Assembly: GCA_029255685.2 (NCBI GenBank)
Contig: CM055312.2
Location: 4,860,649-4,924,648 of the forward strand
Length of the DNA stretch: 64,000 nucleotides
Reading direction: 5' to 3'
Origin: Silene conica
Taxonomy: Eukaryota; Streptophyta; Magnoliopsida; Caryophyllales; Caryophyllaceae
Below, in pieces: positions 21,720-35,900 of this stretch (position 1 is its first letter; every line of letters begins with the position of its first letter). The notes under the pieces were generated by a model. The model did not search any database, was not told where the DNA came from, and worked only from the letters and a program-made list of their open reading frames with translations. The position numbers and the translations under genes are program-made.

Positions 21720-24500
21720 AATGTTGACTTTTCAAACGGCGGTATTATACTACTAAAATATAATCTGTAAAAACTATACCAAAATAGAAACCTCCATCCG
21801 TATCAATCGAATCTAATGAGAATGTATGAAAAGAAGTAAACAATTTTTTAAGAGGAAAATTTTTATACACTCAAATAAATTATAACATGTTAAAAGGCTT
21901 TATTATATAAAATATTTTTTATATAATCGGAATATTTGACGGAAAAGTAACACAGCATATAAATACAAATAATATTTTTAAATAATAAATAAATCGACAA
22001 TTAAGTGACGGAAAATTAGGAACGTTACAAAATTTAAAAATATATCTTTAAATGGGTTTTGTTATGCTGTATTCTTCCGCCGATGCCGTAAATAACTAAA
22101 TACTTCTTAAAATGTAACACACATTTTCATTTAAAACGAGTTATATAAAAACAAGTCAAGTATTACATATAAGACGTAAATAAAATACATTAAGTTACTA
22201 AGATTAGCAAAATGTGTTTGTCCCATCTAACTAAGTGGGTGCTTATTAACCCGTTTTATTTTTTTAAGAGATATACCCATCATAAGACATACCTATTCGA
22301 CATCTTGAATACACAAATTCTTATTTGCAACGGCACTATCCGTCGCAAGCTTGTGACAGATACCGTTTTCTCTCACAAAATACTCATTTTTTTCTCTCTC
22401 TCTCCAATACTATTCATGTGGTCCCCTTTCTCCACTAACTCATTTAGTATCTATTTTATCTCACAAATGGTGACCCGTCGCAAACAAGACTTACTAGCTT
22501 GAATATCATTTGAAATGTCATCAATTATTTGAGTTTGAAACTTGGCATTTATAGGAGAGTTTTAAAGATCATTATTAAAAATAGTTATATTCGTTTTAAA
22601 CTTAAAACGGATATATCCATTTTATGAAAGATTTTGTCGAAATCTAGATTGTTATTTGAAAAGTCATCACTTAAATGAGTCTAAACATACATTGCATTTA
22701 TATGGAAGCTTTATAATAATACGGAGTAACTATTTAATTTAAGACGGGTATATATTTCTTATGTTTAAAATGGATATATGCGATTTAAATAAGACTTACA
22801 TGACATCTATAATGTTATTTGAAATGGCATCCACTAAATGAGTTTGAAGGGTCTTCAATGATAATTTGTGTTATAGGAAAGGCTTAAAGTAATAGCGATT
22901 TTAATTTGAGATGATTATATTCGTCTTAAGTTTAAAACGGGTACATTCGTCTTAATAAGAAATCTGCATCACTCAAAATCAAGAATGTTATTTGAAAGGT
23001 TATGAGTTAAATGAGTCTAAACATTGCATTTAACAAATACAAATTCTTAATGAAAACGAACATATACGTCTTAAGCTTAAAATAGATTTATCTGTCTTAA
23101 ACTTAAGACGGGTCAAGTAGTATGTATAAGACAAAGCAACATGCATAGAGAAAAAACAACAAATTTGTTTTATCTGCGCAAGTAGGAAGATATTAACTCA
23201 TTGCAGTATTAAAACTATACATATAACGTTGATCAGTTTAACTACATGTAAGTAAATAACAATATCTTAGAATTTTCAAGATTTTCCATCATTTGGCTAC
23301 TTGTATATTATGTATATTATAATTTCTTAGGAAGTAACTTTTGACCAAACGAATTGAACATTTGATCAAGTAACGAGATTATCATGCTACAAAATAAGTA
23401 AATAATAATTTGATTAGGAGCATGATTTAACATCAAGTAGGCTTATATTAAAGAAGTTATTATCCCGCCTACTGCTCACCCTAATAAGGAAAACTAATTT
23501 CATTTACCCAAACCTCTTTCTCTACTCTTCTCATTGTTTTACACTCATATACATTATTCACCCAACAAAGATCAAATCTTCTACTGGCAACTTCTCTCCC
23601 AGATTTGGCAGCCTCTTACTCATATTTGCTTTAGGTGATGACTCTTACTACCTCTAATTGTTTTTGATTTTTTTTTTCATATTTTCTATGTGATCAATAA
23701 ATGTTTTTTTTCTATTCCTAGGGTTTATGTATTTTTATAACGGACATCCGATTTCTCTTCGGCTGATTCAAGTTTTCTACTCTGATCTTCATAGTTGTTT
23801 TAGTATACAATTGTCGAATAGTAATCATTAATTTGAAGTTTTACATAGATTAAATTAAACATAGGCGGCTTTGCTAGTTTTCACAACTGTATATGTTCAA
23901 TATATTCTCAACTGTAACATATCTTCGATATCATACTTTAACACGTTTGGTGGAACCTGTTGGAGGGAAGAACTTAGTTGATGACATTGATATATGTTCA
24001 ATAGGGCTTCATGATCTGTGATCGCGTTTTGGATTATTCCTCAAGATCCGACGGTAACTGATAAAGTGGTAAGTGTTTTCTTTTAAAAGAGCCCATTGGT
24101 TCGAGGACCATAACTTGCATTTTAAGATTTATTTTTAAGTTTTTAACAATTTGATTATTATTTATGCTTATTATTAAAATATATATTTACCATATGTATA
24201 TCCTCTTATATTTTGCATATATTCCGTTAGCTAAATCAGTGTGATTGCCTCAATCAATATAGGATCAATTACTGATTGTCATCTGATCTCTAATCAAAGG
24301 CTAACATTATGTGATTGCATCAGTTATATTAGGCAAATACTATTGTATATAATAATGTACCCATGCGATTGTTTTGGTCAAGCAATAAACTATTTTAATG
24401 ATTTTATTTATTGCTTAAACTAGTATTAAGAATCTTTTCTAGATATCGAGTAAATTTTTTAGAAAAAAAGCAATACATAACTCAATAATTCTATAAGTAT
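21720..24500. other. Long gene-poor AT-rich interval with MITE-like debris
   Basis: No gene was recognised. The block at 22,340-22,500 (GTGGTCCCCTTTCTCCACTA, then GACCCGTCGCAAACAAGACT) recurs at 39,770-39,870, so it belongs to a dispersed MITE-like family. Repeated AAGACGGGTA-type motifs between 22,570 and 23,110 look like degenerate copies of the same kind of element. Confidence 0.4.
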
Positions 24501-24506
24501 GTTTTA

Positions 24507-24602
24507 TACTCTCTTAAAAATCTTATCAAATATAAAAAAACGTTGATATATTGGTACTCTCTTAAAAATCTTATTAAATATAAAAAAACGTTGATATATT
24601 GG
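24507..24602. repeat. 48-bp tandem duplication
   Basis: The unit TACTCTCTTAAAAATCTTAT... occurs twice, at 24,507 and 24,555, with one substitution between copies in the first 40 bases. Confidence 0.85.
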
Positions 24603-24659
24603 TGTGCCCTCATAAATAAATATATATCGATAAAATAAGAATCGGCCCAAGTACAAATT

Positions 24660-24900
24660 TCGTTCTAGCTTCCCCACTGGGTTATATTAATGGAGTTGGG
24701 ACTTGTGAGGTGGAGTGGGTGGGGTGGGTGTGGGGCGGGTCTCATATAATACCTGCACCCGTCCCATGATCCACGGTGAATGACATTTTTGAAAATCATC
24801 CCCTCCCACGACCCAACAAATCATTACCCGCACCGCTCCAAGAGGGGTGGGTGCGGGGCGAGACCCGCTAAAACCTGCCCCGCTGACATCGCTACATATG
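24660..24900. repeat. GC-rich hAT-MITE-like remnant
   Basis: Repeated GGGTGGGTGCGGGGCGGG/ACCCGCACC blocks are typical of the interior of TAGGGATG-ended hAT MITEs. No clear terminal repeat pair or TSD was found, so this is a remnant at best. Confidence 0.35.
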
Positions 24901-24989
24901 GAACAACACTACTATTACGCTTTAAACATTTATAACTAAGAACTATTTAAGTACGCATTCCTTTGTAAAGTAAGTTTGTACTGGTTCTA

Positions 24990-26760
24990 ACCTAGTATCT
25001 ATATATACCTTTTGTAGACCATATACCTCTTTCAAAGACGACAATTCCAAATTACAGTTACGATTAGGAGTTAGGACAATAGCTTCAAGCAGACCTCAGC
25101 ACTTTTCCAAGGTTTGGAGTTGTGAAGGTTCCTGAAACTTAGGACACATGTTCGATTCAACATTTTCAAGTGGTAGAAAGTGTGAGAGAATGCGGGGTTT
25201 ATAGGCAAGGTTGGTGATATTCAAATATCCAACTTCAGTCACTTCAGCTGAGGAAAACTGAAGAGTCACAACGAGTTTAACACCTAAGAGGGGAAGGGGG
25301 TGAATTAGGTGACCTTTTAAAAATTCTAATTAAACTTGAACGTTTGAGAGTGAAGTAACGAGAGGTAGAGTCTGAGCAACAGTATAGGCAACAGTTGCAC
25401 AGATCTACTTGTTATCGTAAGTAGCAAAGATACTAAAGATGTACGAGAGTTTGAGAACGAATAAAAACAGGCGATATAAAAAATTGGTTCAGCTCCTACT
25501 CCGGAGCCTACGTCCAACCGTTATCTTATTAAATGTGAAGAAGTTACTCAACTTGACTACAACAAATAAAATAAGACAACTCGCCAACCTACTCCGGTTG
25601 CAATGCTTAGAGCTACTCCGCTCGTAAGACTTGACTCAAACCTAGAGCTACTCCGCTCTAAGAGTTTTGATTGTTCTACCTTTGGTTTACACGATCATGT
25701 CTCAAGGGTTCTCTTTTAAGAACATGGAGACTTCTTTTAAGATCTAAACACAAGGTCCTTGAACATACTCATTAGGCATTAAGAGTGCTACTAGTGCTTA
25801 GGAGATAATGTCTTTGTTAAAACTGTTTTGAAGACTTTAAAACTTAAAACATTTGCAAAAGTACTTTGAAGAATGAAGCATAAATCAGTTTTGCAAAGTT
25901 TGTAATGAATGCTCTAAAAAGTCTTGGCAATAAATGAACTCAAGAGTCCATATATATAGCCGAATGTCAAGGACTTTGAAACCCTAAAGCATGTGCTTTG
26001 TTCACCTTTTACCACTACATGATTGTCCTTATTTGATGGGTAAAAGAGTGAATCAATTTTGACAAAGAGGGGAAAAGGACTGGTCAATCTACACAATGCT
26101 CTATGTTGCACTTATTTAGTCATCGAGTGTATTCATCTTTCCCTCATGGAAACACTCACATAGCTAAATAAGGCAATAGAGCAAGATTTTACTTTCACAA
26201 GGACCAAGTCACTTTTGAATGAGATTTCAACTTGATTTTCTGATCTTTGATTCAAATAATAATTGTTTAAACACAAGCTGATATTTTGAAAACAATTTCA
26301 AATATTTAAACACCTCTTTGAAAATTATCTCCGTAGCTAGCACTAGACACAGGTCATGCAACAGTCTGAGAACTGTTTCACAACTTTTGCACTTTTAATA
26401 ACTTAGATGAATATGCTCAATTACCTTGCTTACAACACTCATTCTAGACTCGACTTAGATTGTTGCTCTTGCATCTTGGGACTTCTTCTTACTTATCTTT
26501 GATCATTCACGAGCTTGATGTCATTTGCTATTGAACACAACACTTAAAGAAAGACATTAGAAGACATTAGGAGTAACTTGACATCATCAACATTAAGTGT
26601 TCTAACAAAAACCATACAAAATGTTTTCACATCCTATAATCTTGAAATGAGTTGCTGCAAATGTTCTCTACCCATAATGAGTAGATCAGCTGAGAATACA
26701 AATTTCCATCTTAAATTATAAACAAAGGTTAGATGGTGCAAATGTTATTGAACATAACAT
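24990..26760 (-). pseudogene. NLR leucine-rich-repeat relic, split by a solo LTR
   Basis: Minus-strand bases 26,760-26,608 match NLR-A exon 5 around 27,780-27,900, for example GTTCTCTACCC.TAATGA followed by an ATCAGCTG.GAAT match. Translation continues with KIIGCENILYGFPQLK, then LKLDI after a stop, beyond the solo LTR into 25,258 and lower. This matches the FPRLKSLKIEFSNI region of NLR-B. Several in-frame stops show it is dead. It is a third NLR copy fragment lying 3' of NLR-A and in the same orientation. Confidence 0.6.
25259..26607 (-). mobile_element. Solo Sirevirus LTR, minus orientation
   Basis: This 1,349-bp segment is the reverse complement of the Sirevirus LTR. It starts TGAAGAGTC and ends TTCTAACA, and is flanked by the duplication AAAAC (25,254-25,258 and 26,608-26,612). 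It is more diverged from the 4.4-19 kb LTRs than those are from each other, so it derives from another, older family member. Confidence 0.9.
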
Positions 26761-26875
26761 CTGGAACATTTTTTTTGGGTTGACGGAGTGCTTAAATTGA
26801 AAACAAAAGATGAAGATTAAAAAATTAAATATGAAGGCAACATTTTCAGTTTTGGCATTTTTCCCACAGTTCCTG

Positions 26876-26984
26876 TCAGTTGCCCGAATTAATTTGGTCG
26901 AAGAACATCCTTCTATCTTCAGCTTCTTCGGATCCGTAAGCACTATCAGACCTCGTTTCATCATTCACGTCTTCCTCTTCGACA
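26876..26984 (-). CDS. NLR-A exon 6 (small acidic last exon)
   Basis: The acceptor is TCTAACAG|TGTC and it ends in TGA at 26,878-26,876. It encodes an acidic tail, VEEEDVNDETRSD and GSEEAEDRRMFF, ending SGN. It is too short for routine ORF finding. It is supported by intron phase (2), frame and the acidic last exon of NLR-B. Confidence 0.65.
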
Positions 26985-29900
26985 CTGTTAGAAACATGAA
27001 AGCATAATTATTACCTCGGAGTATAGGTATAAAGAATCATCGATAAAATCGTAAATTGGCGTTTCAAAGAAATATCACACCAATATCTCAAACATGTTAA
27101 TGATTTATACCTTTTATGACACTTGTAGAGGTTCCCCAACAAATCCACCAGCTCCTCATTTGTATGCTTAGAATAGTTGTTGAACGCAACCTTCACTTCA
27201 CGTAAATGGGGAGCTTTTATTCCACTGGGTGAGAATGACTCCATAGCGTCGCAACCTCCCGATATTGAAACTGACTCCAAAGATGGCAATTCCAAAATAT
27301 CAACAAGGTCTGATTCTCCGCCTATAAACCACTTCATCTTGGGGCACTGTCCCAGTTGCACTTCAGATAATTTTGGTGCTACTAAAGGCTCAGATGAAAA
27401 TGCCAACATCATACGACACTTATAAAGTTTTACGCTCTCCAAAGATGGCAATTCTCTAACAGCATACATTTTTTCAGATAGAAAATACTGCAGATCATCA
27501 CAAAATTGTATCACAACATTTCTTAATTTTGGAGCTGTCAAGGGTCCTGAAAAAACTGATTGAATTGTAGCACTACTCATCACGTAGACGACTTCAAGTG
27601 ATGGAAACTGTAACGCACTGCTAGGTTTGGAAGCAAAATTTGTGATATTTACCCCTGATAAGTTAAGGGTTTTAAGGCTAAGAAAACTATAAACTCTCTC
27701 TTCTCCATCACCAACTACCTCATCCATCATGATTATTACTTCCATGTTCTCACAATAATAAATATGCAGTTCTTTAAGTTGTTGAAGTTGTTCTCTACCC
27801 TTAATGAATAAATCAGCTGGGAATAAATATTTCCAAGGTAAATGATGAATAATGAAGGTGTGAAGATTTATGAACAGATGAAATGATAACATCTTCAGTT
27901 TTGGCAAATCCGTCACCTTGACTGTTGTCAGACGTCCACATAATACAACAGCAGCATCGTCAGTATCATTTTCGTTTGTGAACAGTTGTTCCAAAGAATC
28001 ACAACTGCCAACAGAAAGGCTTTCCAAGATTGGAACATGGGAACATGTCAATAAGACCTCTCTATTTACCGCCAACTTTGAGAAAATAATGTGAATATCA
28101 CTCAAACCCCTGATACTGAGGTAGGACAATTTATGGGATATGAAGTGTGGAATAAACGCCAACCCATCAATATTACCAATGCTTAATTTTTTCAAGATCG
28201 GAACAGGGTCCAATGAGTTGCAATTACTTCCGCTTTCTCCCTGCTCACTTGGTGAAGACCAATTCCAAAGCTTAACAACTTCCTTTGACATCGCACAAAT
28301 TTCCAGTTCCTCTAGGCGCGGAAATTTAATCTGCACATGTAGTACGTAATAAGTAGTAATTTTTTAGTTAACCATATACCATTGTATATTTCCTCCTCAA
28401 TCATGGCTAATGAGAATATTACCTTGTCGGAGAAAAATGTGGTCTGATTTTCCGAGCCATGAAAACTACTCAACTTATTAGAATTAGTTAGTTTCAGTAA
28501 CTCCAAATTAGGGAACTCAAGTTGATAACTTCCTCCATAGAACCTTTCAAGTTTGTCCAAATTGTCCAAGGTAAGTTCTTTCAATAGGGGAAAAACGATA
28601 ACTTGTTCAGAAACCCTTTGGTCGTCATCAGTTTCTTTCGTTATGACTTCTTGCAGCTGCACACAGCATACTATTGCCAATGTTTCAAGTTGCCGAAGGG
28701 CAGCCAATATAGATGGAGAGCCCAGGCTCTGCAATCCCTTACACCCAAAAATACTAAGATCCTTCAAGTTACGAAAGTTGGGACCGTAACAAGCTTGACT
28801 CCAAAGCGTCACAATTGTTTTATTATTCACCAAATACAAACTCTCCAGAGAAGAAAATATGCTCTGCCACATATACACGACACATGTTAGATATAAATAT
28901 AACCATCGTTGTAGCCATGTAGGTAATATATGTGAGATTAATACATTATTTTATCATTACTATCACTTGGTAGTATTTGACCTGTATTAAGCTTAAGCCC
29001 GTCTTTTGCAAGACTTACTAATTTCTCAAACCGGCCAGCATATTAGTGCATATATCTTGTGTTCTTCCACAAGACACGACTTCAGTGCAACATACAAGCA
29101 AATTTAGGAATTAACTCAAGCATATTCCGTCATCAATGAAGTATATCTTAATGAGTTATGGACAGGGACAAAACTTAGTACAGGTTGCCCGTGATGGCGT
29201 GATGAGCGAGTTTTTAGGTTAAAAGATATACTAAACTCTTTTTTTCCAAAACAATAACAACTATCGAAAATATAGATAAGATTGATATTTTGGCCTTTAA
29301 GTAAAATTTGAAATTAGCTCCATCCCTTGTACAGTTGTACTTATGGAATATGGAGTACTTTATTAGTTCATCTGGAAGGGAAATGACAAAAAGATGTTGG
29401 ATTTACCTTTGCATTGAAGAAAGGACGATCGGTTGGCCTATTCTCCATGGTACACATCTCATCGTGTTGGCCCAACACTCTTGATAGACTCTCCACTCCT
29501 TTCAGATAAAGCGATTTCAAAAGTGGCAATGGAACGAAATCTATTTCGTCTTCCGCTACAGACGTGTTCGTGGTAGTAACAATGAATTCCAACGAATAAC
29601 ACCGTAGAATATGAACCTCACTCAAATTAAGTGGGACATTAGTTAGAGGCAGTCCATACTTCAAGTTGGGCAAGTTTCTAAGAGTGAGTTGTTTGACATT
29701 TGAGAATATTCCGGGTGGAGCTATGCCATTACATATCATCTCTAAGTTCCTCTGTTTTGCTAGCCTTAAAAGCTCCAGATTCATAAAGGCCATAGATTCA
29801 TTCTCTTCATTTGAGTTGATTATATATTTGACCTTGCTACGTTCAACGTCCAAATACTTTAAGTCGTTAAAGCCGTCTTCGTCCAACTGCGGGACAAAGT

Positions 29901-32900
29901 TCTCTGTAAGTTTATGACAGCGCATTACTAGCAGGCAATCAGCTTTCTTCAGCAATGCTCTTAACCAGATATTTTCACTTGTGTCGATATTATCTAACTC
30001 CACAACATAACGGAACGCAGATACGTTTGCCATATCCCATTTGTAAGCATTGCCAACACGTATTTGGAACTTGCCCAGTTGCTTGACGAGCTGGTCATTA
30101 TTCACGGCTAACAATTGCTCAACTTTCATTACTTCCATTTGAAGAACATTCAAGTGAGACAACGTATTAAGCTCACTTCCGCTTGCCTTGCTATGTACAA
30201 CTCCATCATTACATTCCGATGCCCAATCAGTAAAACCGTTAAACATGTAAAGTCCTTCTAAATGTGATAAACGGGATAAGATGTTAGCTGGGATGCTTTT
30301 CACACCTTTGCAGTCTCCCATATCAAGCAACCGAAGATGGCATAATTCCCCTATTTCAACAGCTAACTCTTCCAAACTTGATCCGCGTAAGCTGAGAACA
30401 AGAAGGTTCACCAACTTACCAATCAATTTAATGTCTTTCAACTTACAGTGGTGCAAATGCAATGTCTTGAGACCCTCTAATGCACCCATTGATTCCGGTA
30501 ACCCCAAATTAAAGTCGATATCTGACAGACTTAAAACCTTTAAATTCGTCATTCCTTCAAAGAAATTAGAACTAAGAGTTGTTGAAAATATGTCGCCTTT
30601 CAATAACAAAATTTCAAGCTTAGGAGCCTTCACTCCGCTCAGCTGGGAAAAATCATCGCCAGACAATAATGATATGGCTGTGAAATTTTCAAACGTCTCC
30701 TTACACATCCATCGAGGAATACTTTCAATTAGGGTCAGCCCATCTTTGTCTGCCAAATGGTAACAAAACATTAGCCATCAACAACCATATCATATATTGA
30801 TATATAAATTAAATATCAGATTCAAAAGGTGCAATTGTGGTTTGCACTGAGGTAACACCAAAACGGACACGGGGACACGTCATTCCACGATATTTAGGAC
30901 ACGGTATACGTTATTTAAATATAAAAAAATATATATTTTATGATTATAAATAACGTGTAATTTTATTTTTATCATGTATTTAAATCTAAATCTAAACAAG
31001 TAAAGGTACAATTCGACCTTTACTATAACTAATTCTCATTTTTCCACCCAAACGCATTTTCTAATTGATCTTTCTTTAAATTTTGTTTCTCGTCCCATAA
31101 TATGTTTAGCCATGTGTCAACGAATGTCGGGTGTATGTCCAAGTGTCCAAGTCTAATTTTACCTGCGCATTCTACTTGTGAGATTGTCTTAAGCTTAAAG
31201 GAGTTAAAATTAATAAATTGTCTCGATTTTTGATTTTGTAGAAAATAAAGTTTCCATGTGATGAAGAAGAGTTGCTTAATTTTGTGAGGAAGAGAATTAG
31301 GGAGAGTCTCTTTATGTTAAATATACCTATGTATAAATTGAAAATTATACTCCCTCCCAGTCATAGTAATGGTTCCTTTACCTTTATGCACAAAAAATAA
31401 GGAAATGATTCTAAATCACACAAAACACCCTACCCCACACTGAATTGATTTTAGACCACAACAAAGTTACTAAAAATGGAAAGAGGAATCATGACTAAAC
31501 TCGCACCGAAAAAAAAAAGTAAGAACCATTACTTCGACTCGGAGGGAGTAGTTTTTTTCGCCCATCTCTGTTTAAGTTCGAACTTTCTAGGTTTGGTCTT
31601 TAGTCCACCTAAATATTTTTTTATTCGCTTCAGTCCAATCCGGTCCAATTTCGAAGCCATACTCACCTCTACATAACTACATTCTTAATTTGAAGTTGTC
31701 AACTTCATTTTCTTTCTGTACGTCGGCAAATTATAATTATGGGCGAAACTACCTTGTAGTAAGGGGTGGCGGTCGCTATCCCAAACTTAAAAAAATTGGT
31801 ATAGAAGGTGGATTTTTGATATCCCTAATATTGTGGAAAACTAAATAAGTACATATTATCCTCTTGAATGAAAAATAAATATCTAGTGGTATAGTGGTAA
31901 AGGCTTTAAATTTTTACCCATTAATCCTGGGATCAATTCCCAATTTCTCTGCTACCCCAACCATTTAATTCTAAGTTCGCCCTGATTATAATACTGATTA
32001 GTAAACATGAAAATTTATCAATTTTATAAACATGTGAAAAGTAAGAAAGAATAATAATTATTTTTGTCAATGTAAGGGTTACCTTTATCAGCAAATGAAA
32101 TAGTAGATGCACGAACAATATCGTGTATCCTGACTTGCATATTAGAATCACCTTTCAATAACAATGATGATGAAATGAGTTCGTTAGCCCAAGCACTTGC
32201 TTGGGCCATGGCTTCTGAAAGGCGGTTAACACGTTGAAATAAATCCAATCCAATGCCATATCTCATCAAATCCTCGACAGGTATAGCTGAATCAAGAGGC
32301 GATAGGCAAGCAAGAAAGAAAAATATCTTTTTTTCTTTGATGTCCATAAGCTTGTAACTTGTTTCGATAATTGAGTATATTTCACGGTATTCGTTGCTAA
32401 CTTGACTTGATATAGGCTTTTCCAATGTCCCTGCAAATTCCCACCACAGTGGCAAATTTTTATCCCTTAGTGCACTTGCTGTTGCGACAATTGCAAGAGG
32501 TAGGCCACCACACTTCTTCAGTAGTCTATCTATTACGGGTTTAAATTCTTCATTGTCAGCTTTCTTCCCAGTTTGATTAAGAAAAAGATTTAAGGCTTCT
32601 TTTTCATTCAACATCCCAATCTCAAATATGTTTGCATTTTGGATACTCATGTCCATACACACGTGTCTTTCTCTAGTTGTTATCATGAGTTTACAATTGA
32701 AATCTTTAGTACTTCCACGAGGAATCCCCACTTCATCTAACTTGAGTTCCTTCCATACATTGTCGAGAATTATGAGTATCTTCTCCGATTTCAATCTATT
32801 ATAGAGATTACGGGCCCTTTGAGCTACACTATGCACATCCTCGAACGAGAAGTTGATTCCTTCGGCAATTTGATCTTGAATACCTTTAATATTAGGGGCT

Positions 32901-35900
32901 TCCGAAACCTCTACCACCACTCGTTTGTCGAACAAATCACTTGCTCTTTTGTTGGCAACTTCTTTTGCCAATGTTGTTTTTCCTGCATTCATATTAAATT
33001 GTCAAATTATTTATAACCATTTAAAATATTGCCACATTAAACACTCGGTTATATTTGAGTAGGCATATAGACTCCAGAGCATTTAAGTTAACCTTTTATT
33101 CATCAAATCTTTTTTCCTTTTTCTTGGGGGTGGTGTTAGGTAGGGATGGCAACGAGTCGGATCTGGACCGGATTCAGCAGGATCTAGATCTAGATCCGCA
33201 TTACATACCCTAGATTAAGATCAGATCCAAATCTAACTGGTCAAAATATGTGAGATCCACATCCAGATCCAGATCCAACGGATCCGGGTTAATTCGGATC
33301 CATTACGGATCCAAATTTCTAGCCCAAAATTATTTTGAAAAAAAACTCATGAGTCATAACACTATTAATATACATTTTCTGAAATACAATAAAATTGAAA
33401 AGTAGTTATCTAGTAGCGTGACAATTATGTTCAACCAAATTAAATAGGTACAAGTAGTAATTAATAATGACCAAGTAATCCAAACACAAATCAAGAAACA
33501 AAATAACTAAGACGTACCAAGAGACGTTCTTATACTGAGCTACTGCGGTATATTAAACGGTTTGAATGTGAAGTGAAGCTGAGGGAAGAACAAATATTAT
33601 TGTTTTTTGTATTTAATTTATAAACCATAAATCAACCCATAATCGATCATCTCAACTTAGATAAAATTCGTCTCATAACAACTATTGACAACCATCGAGC
33701 TCTCTGTGGAATTCGACCCCTATATCATTAATTTGTTGTACCATTAGAGTATTTTTGCATATATAGGTGTGCGACATCCTATCAAATTTTGGTGCTGTTG
33801 TCGGGGAGCACGGTTTTGTTTGTTATTTAGTTGTTGAGTTTTATCTTATTTTGTCCTAGGGAACATTTGTTCCTTAGGATATTTCTCACCGTTTCTTGTA
33901 GTTAAAGTACATATTTTGTAGGTATTAAAGCTTGGCCTAATTCATACTTATGGAACAATTTATCTCGCAACAAATGGATGAACCTTTCCATGACTATCTC
34001 GATCGCTTTTATGCCGACTCTAATTTTCTTCACTCTCTTGGGCGCACTTATAGTGACCTCCACGTAGGTTGTGTTGTACTTTATAGCATGAACTTCGAGA
34101 CGCGTAAAATAGCATCTTACTTGTGCAATGGAAGCTAATTCAACATGGTTGGGAAGGAGAATCTATGGAATTTCTTGAATTACATGACCTCCGAATGTCG
34201 GGAGAAAGCTCGCCAACAAGCTTGGTCGAGTTTTATAGAGGAAATACATGAAATTATGGCTCAAAACACCAAAATGATGATGGAAATGAATGCTCATCAT
34301 TACCAACATATTCTTGAGGAAATGAATGAACGAGGTAATCAAATGCCCAATTCTTATGCTCGTCAACAATCCCAATGTGAGTCTACTATTTCTCCTTTTG
34401 TTTCTTCACCTCGCCAATGTGAGTCTTTTGCTATAATGATTTTGAAGTATTGGATGATGATGATGGTTCGATTTTATCCTTTAAAATTCCCCTAGTGTCA
34501 TTCCAATAGAAAATGTAGAGACTTGTATTGACGACATTGACCTTGTTGTGGATGAGTTACCTCCTACAAATGAAGTTGTCGAGATTCCTTGTGATTCTAA
34601 TGAGATTTCTCCCGAGTCTTTTGACTCCATTGACGATTCATTTATAGAACATAATTTTCATCCAATTGAGGTAGATGAAGGACTAAGTACTATAAATCTA
34701 AAAGATGAGTGAGATGCACCTCCCATTAATAAAAAGTCCTACCTCCTTGATTTTTACTAGCCATTTGAGACCGTTGACAATAATATTTTGTGCTCTAACG
34801 ATTTATTTTTTTGGTTTTAAGCATGATACTCCTTTTCTTGCTGATACAGTGGTATTATTTGAATTCTCCGTTGCGCTAATTGATAAGATTTATCTATTTT
34901 TCTCATTGCTCTTTCACACTAATATCTTATCAATTACTTACCTATGTTTTCACATTGCTGATGCACAACAATATGACAGACTTTTAAGGGCTTTGACATG
35001 TTCTTTAAGCAACAAAGGTCATTTCTTACTAAGCCCCTTCTTAAGCTAGCTTGGAGGAGGGTTTTTTTTAAATTTTAATATGCTTTATTTTCCATATTTT
35101 ATTTCCGCATGTGTCGTCCTATTTTTCCCTTGATGGTTTCATTTGTCTTTCTTTGTATTTTATTGTGGTTAGTCTCGTTTTATACACTGAGGATAATGTA
35201 TTTTTCAAGCTTGGGGGAGGGATTTAGGTCTTAGACCTGATCATAGGTCGGGTTGGGGCGAGTTTGGGTCGGGCTAGGCTGAGTTTGGGCCGAGCTTGTG
35301 CTAAATAAACGGCCCAAATACATCATCACCTACTATGTCATGACATCCCCTGTATGCTAGTCTCGTCAATAAATTAGGATCAAGAGCTATCAAAAACGAG
35401 ATAAACATGAGAGCATTAGCAGGACAAGCAAAAGATTAAGCAAAAAATCAACACAATTTTTTTTAAAAATTCTCACCAAATCTATTTATTTGAAAACACA
35501 AAATCTAGAGCGGATCAAATGGTTCAGGCCCAATACCCCGACCCGGTACAGCCCGATTTTTCTCGGGTTTTTGGTCTGATAGTTAGATGTTCTTGGGAGT
35601 TTTGTATAAGTTTGTTTCTAAAGTTATTTTAGCCTTGTTTCAAGATCCATCAAAAATTCTAACCTTATTGGAAAAGGAAAAAAAATGAAAAATTTAAAGA
35701 ACAAACCAGCAAAATAGACGAACGAATTTAGATCGATGGTGATAGTTACTACCACCAACAAGAAAGGAGAGATATTTTATAGATAGCAAGGAGTTGTAGA
35801 ATTAAGAACACATAAGTTAATATACTCCCTCCTACCCAACTTAAATGTTTCATTGTACATTTTCGTCTATTCAGCATATTGTCTCATTGTCTATTTTTGG

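Noticed and set aside
31882..31955. tRNA gene in NLR-A intron 2
   Set aside because: A- and B-box-like sequences are present but no cloverleaf with a proper acceptor stem could be drawn. A tRNA-derived SINE remnant is more likely.
34705..35049. 114-residue hydrophobic ORF in NLR-A intron 1
   Set aside because: It lies between the gag remnant and the polypurine tract of a deleted gypsy element. No domain, and composition is AT-driven.
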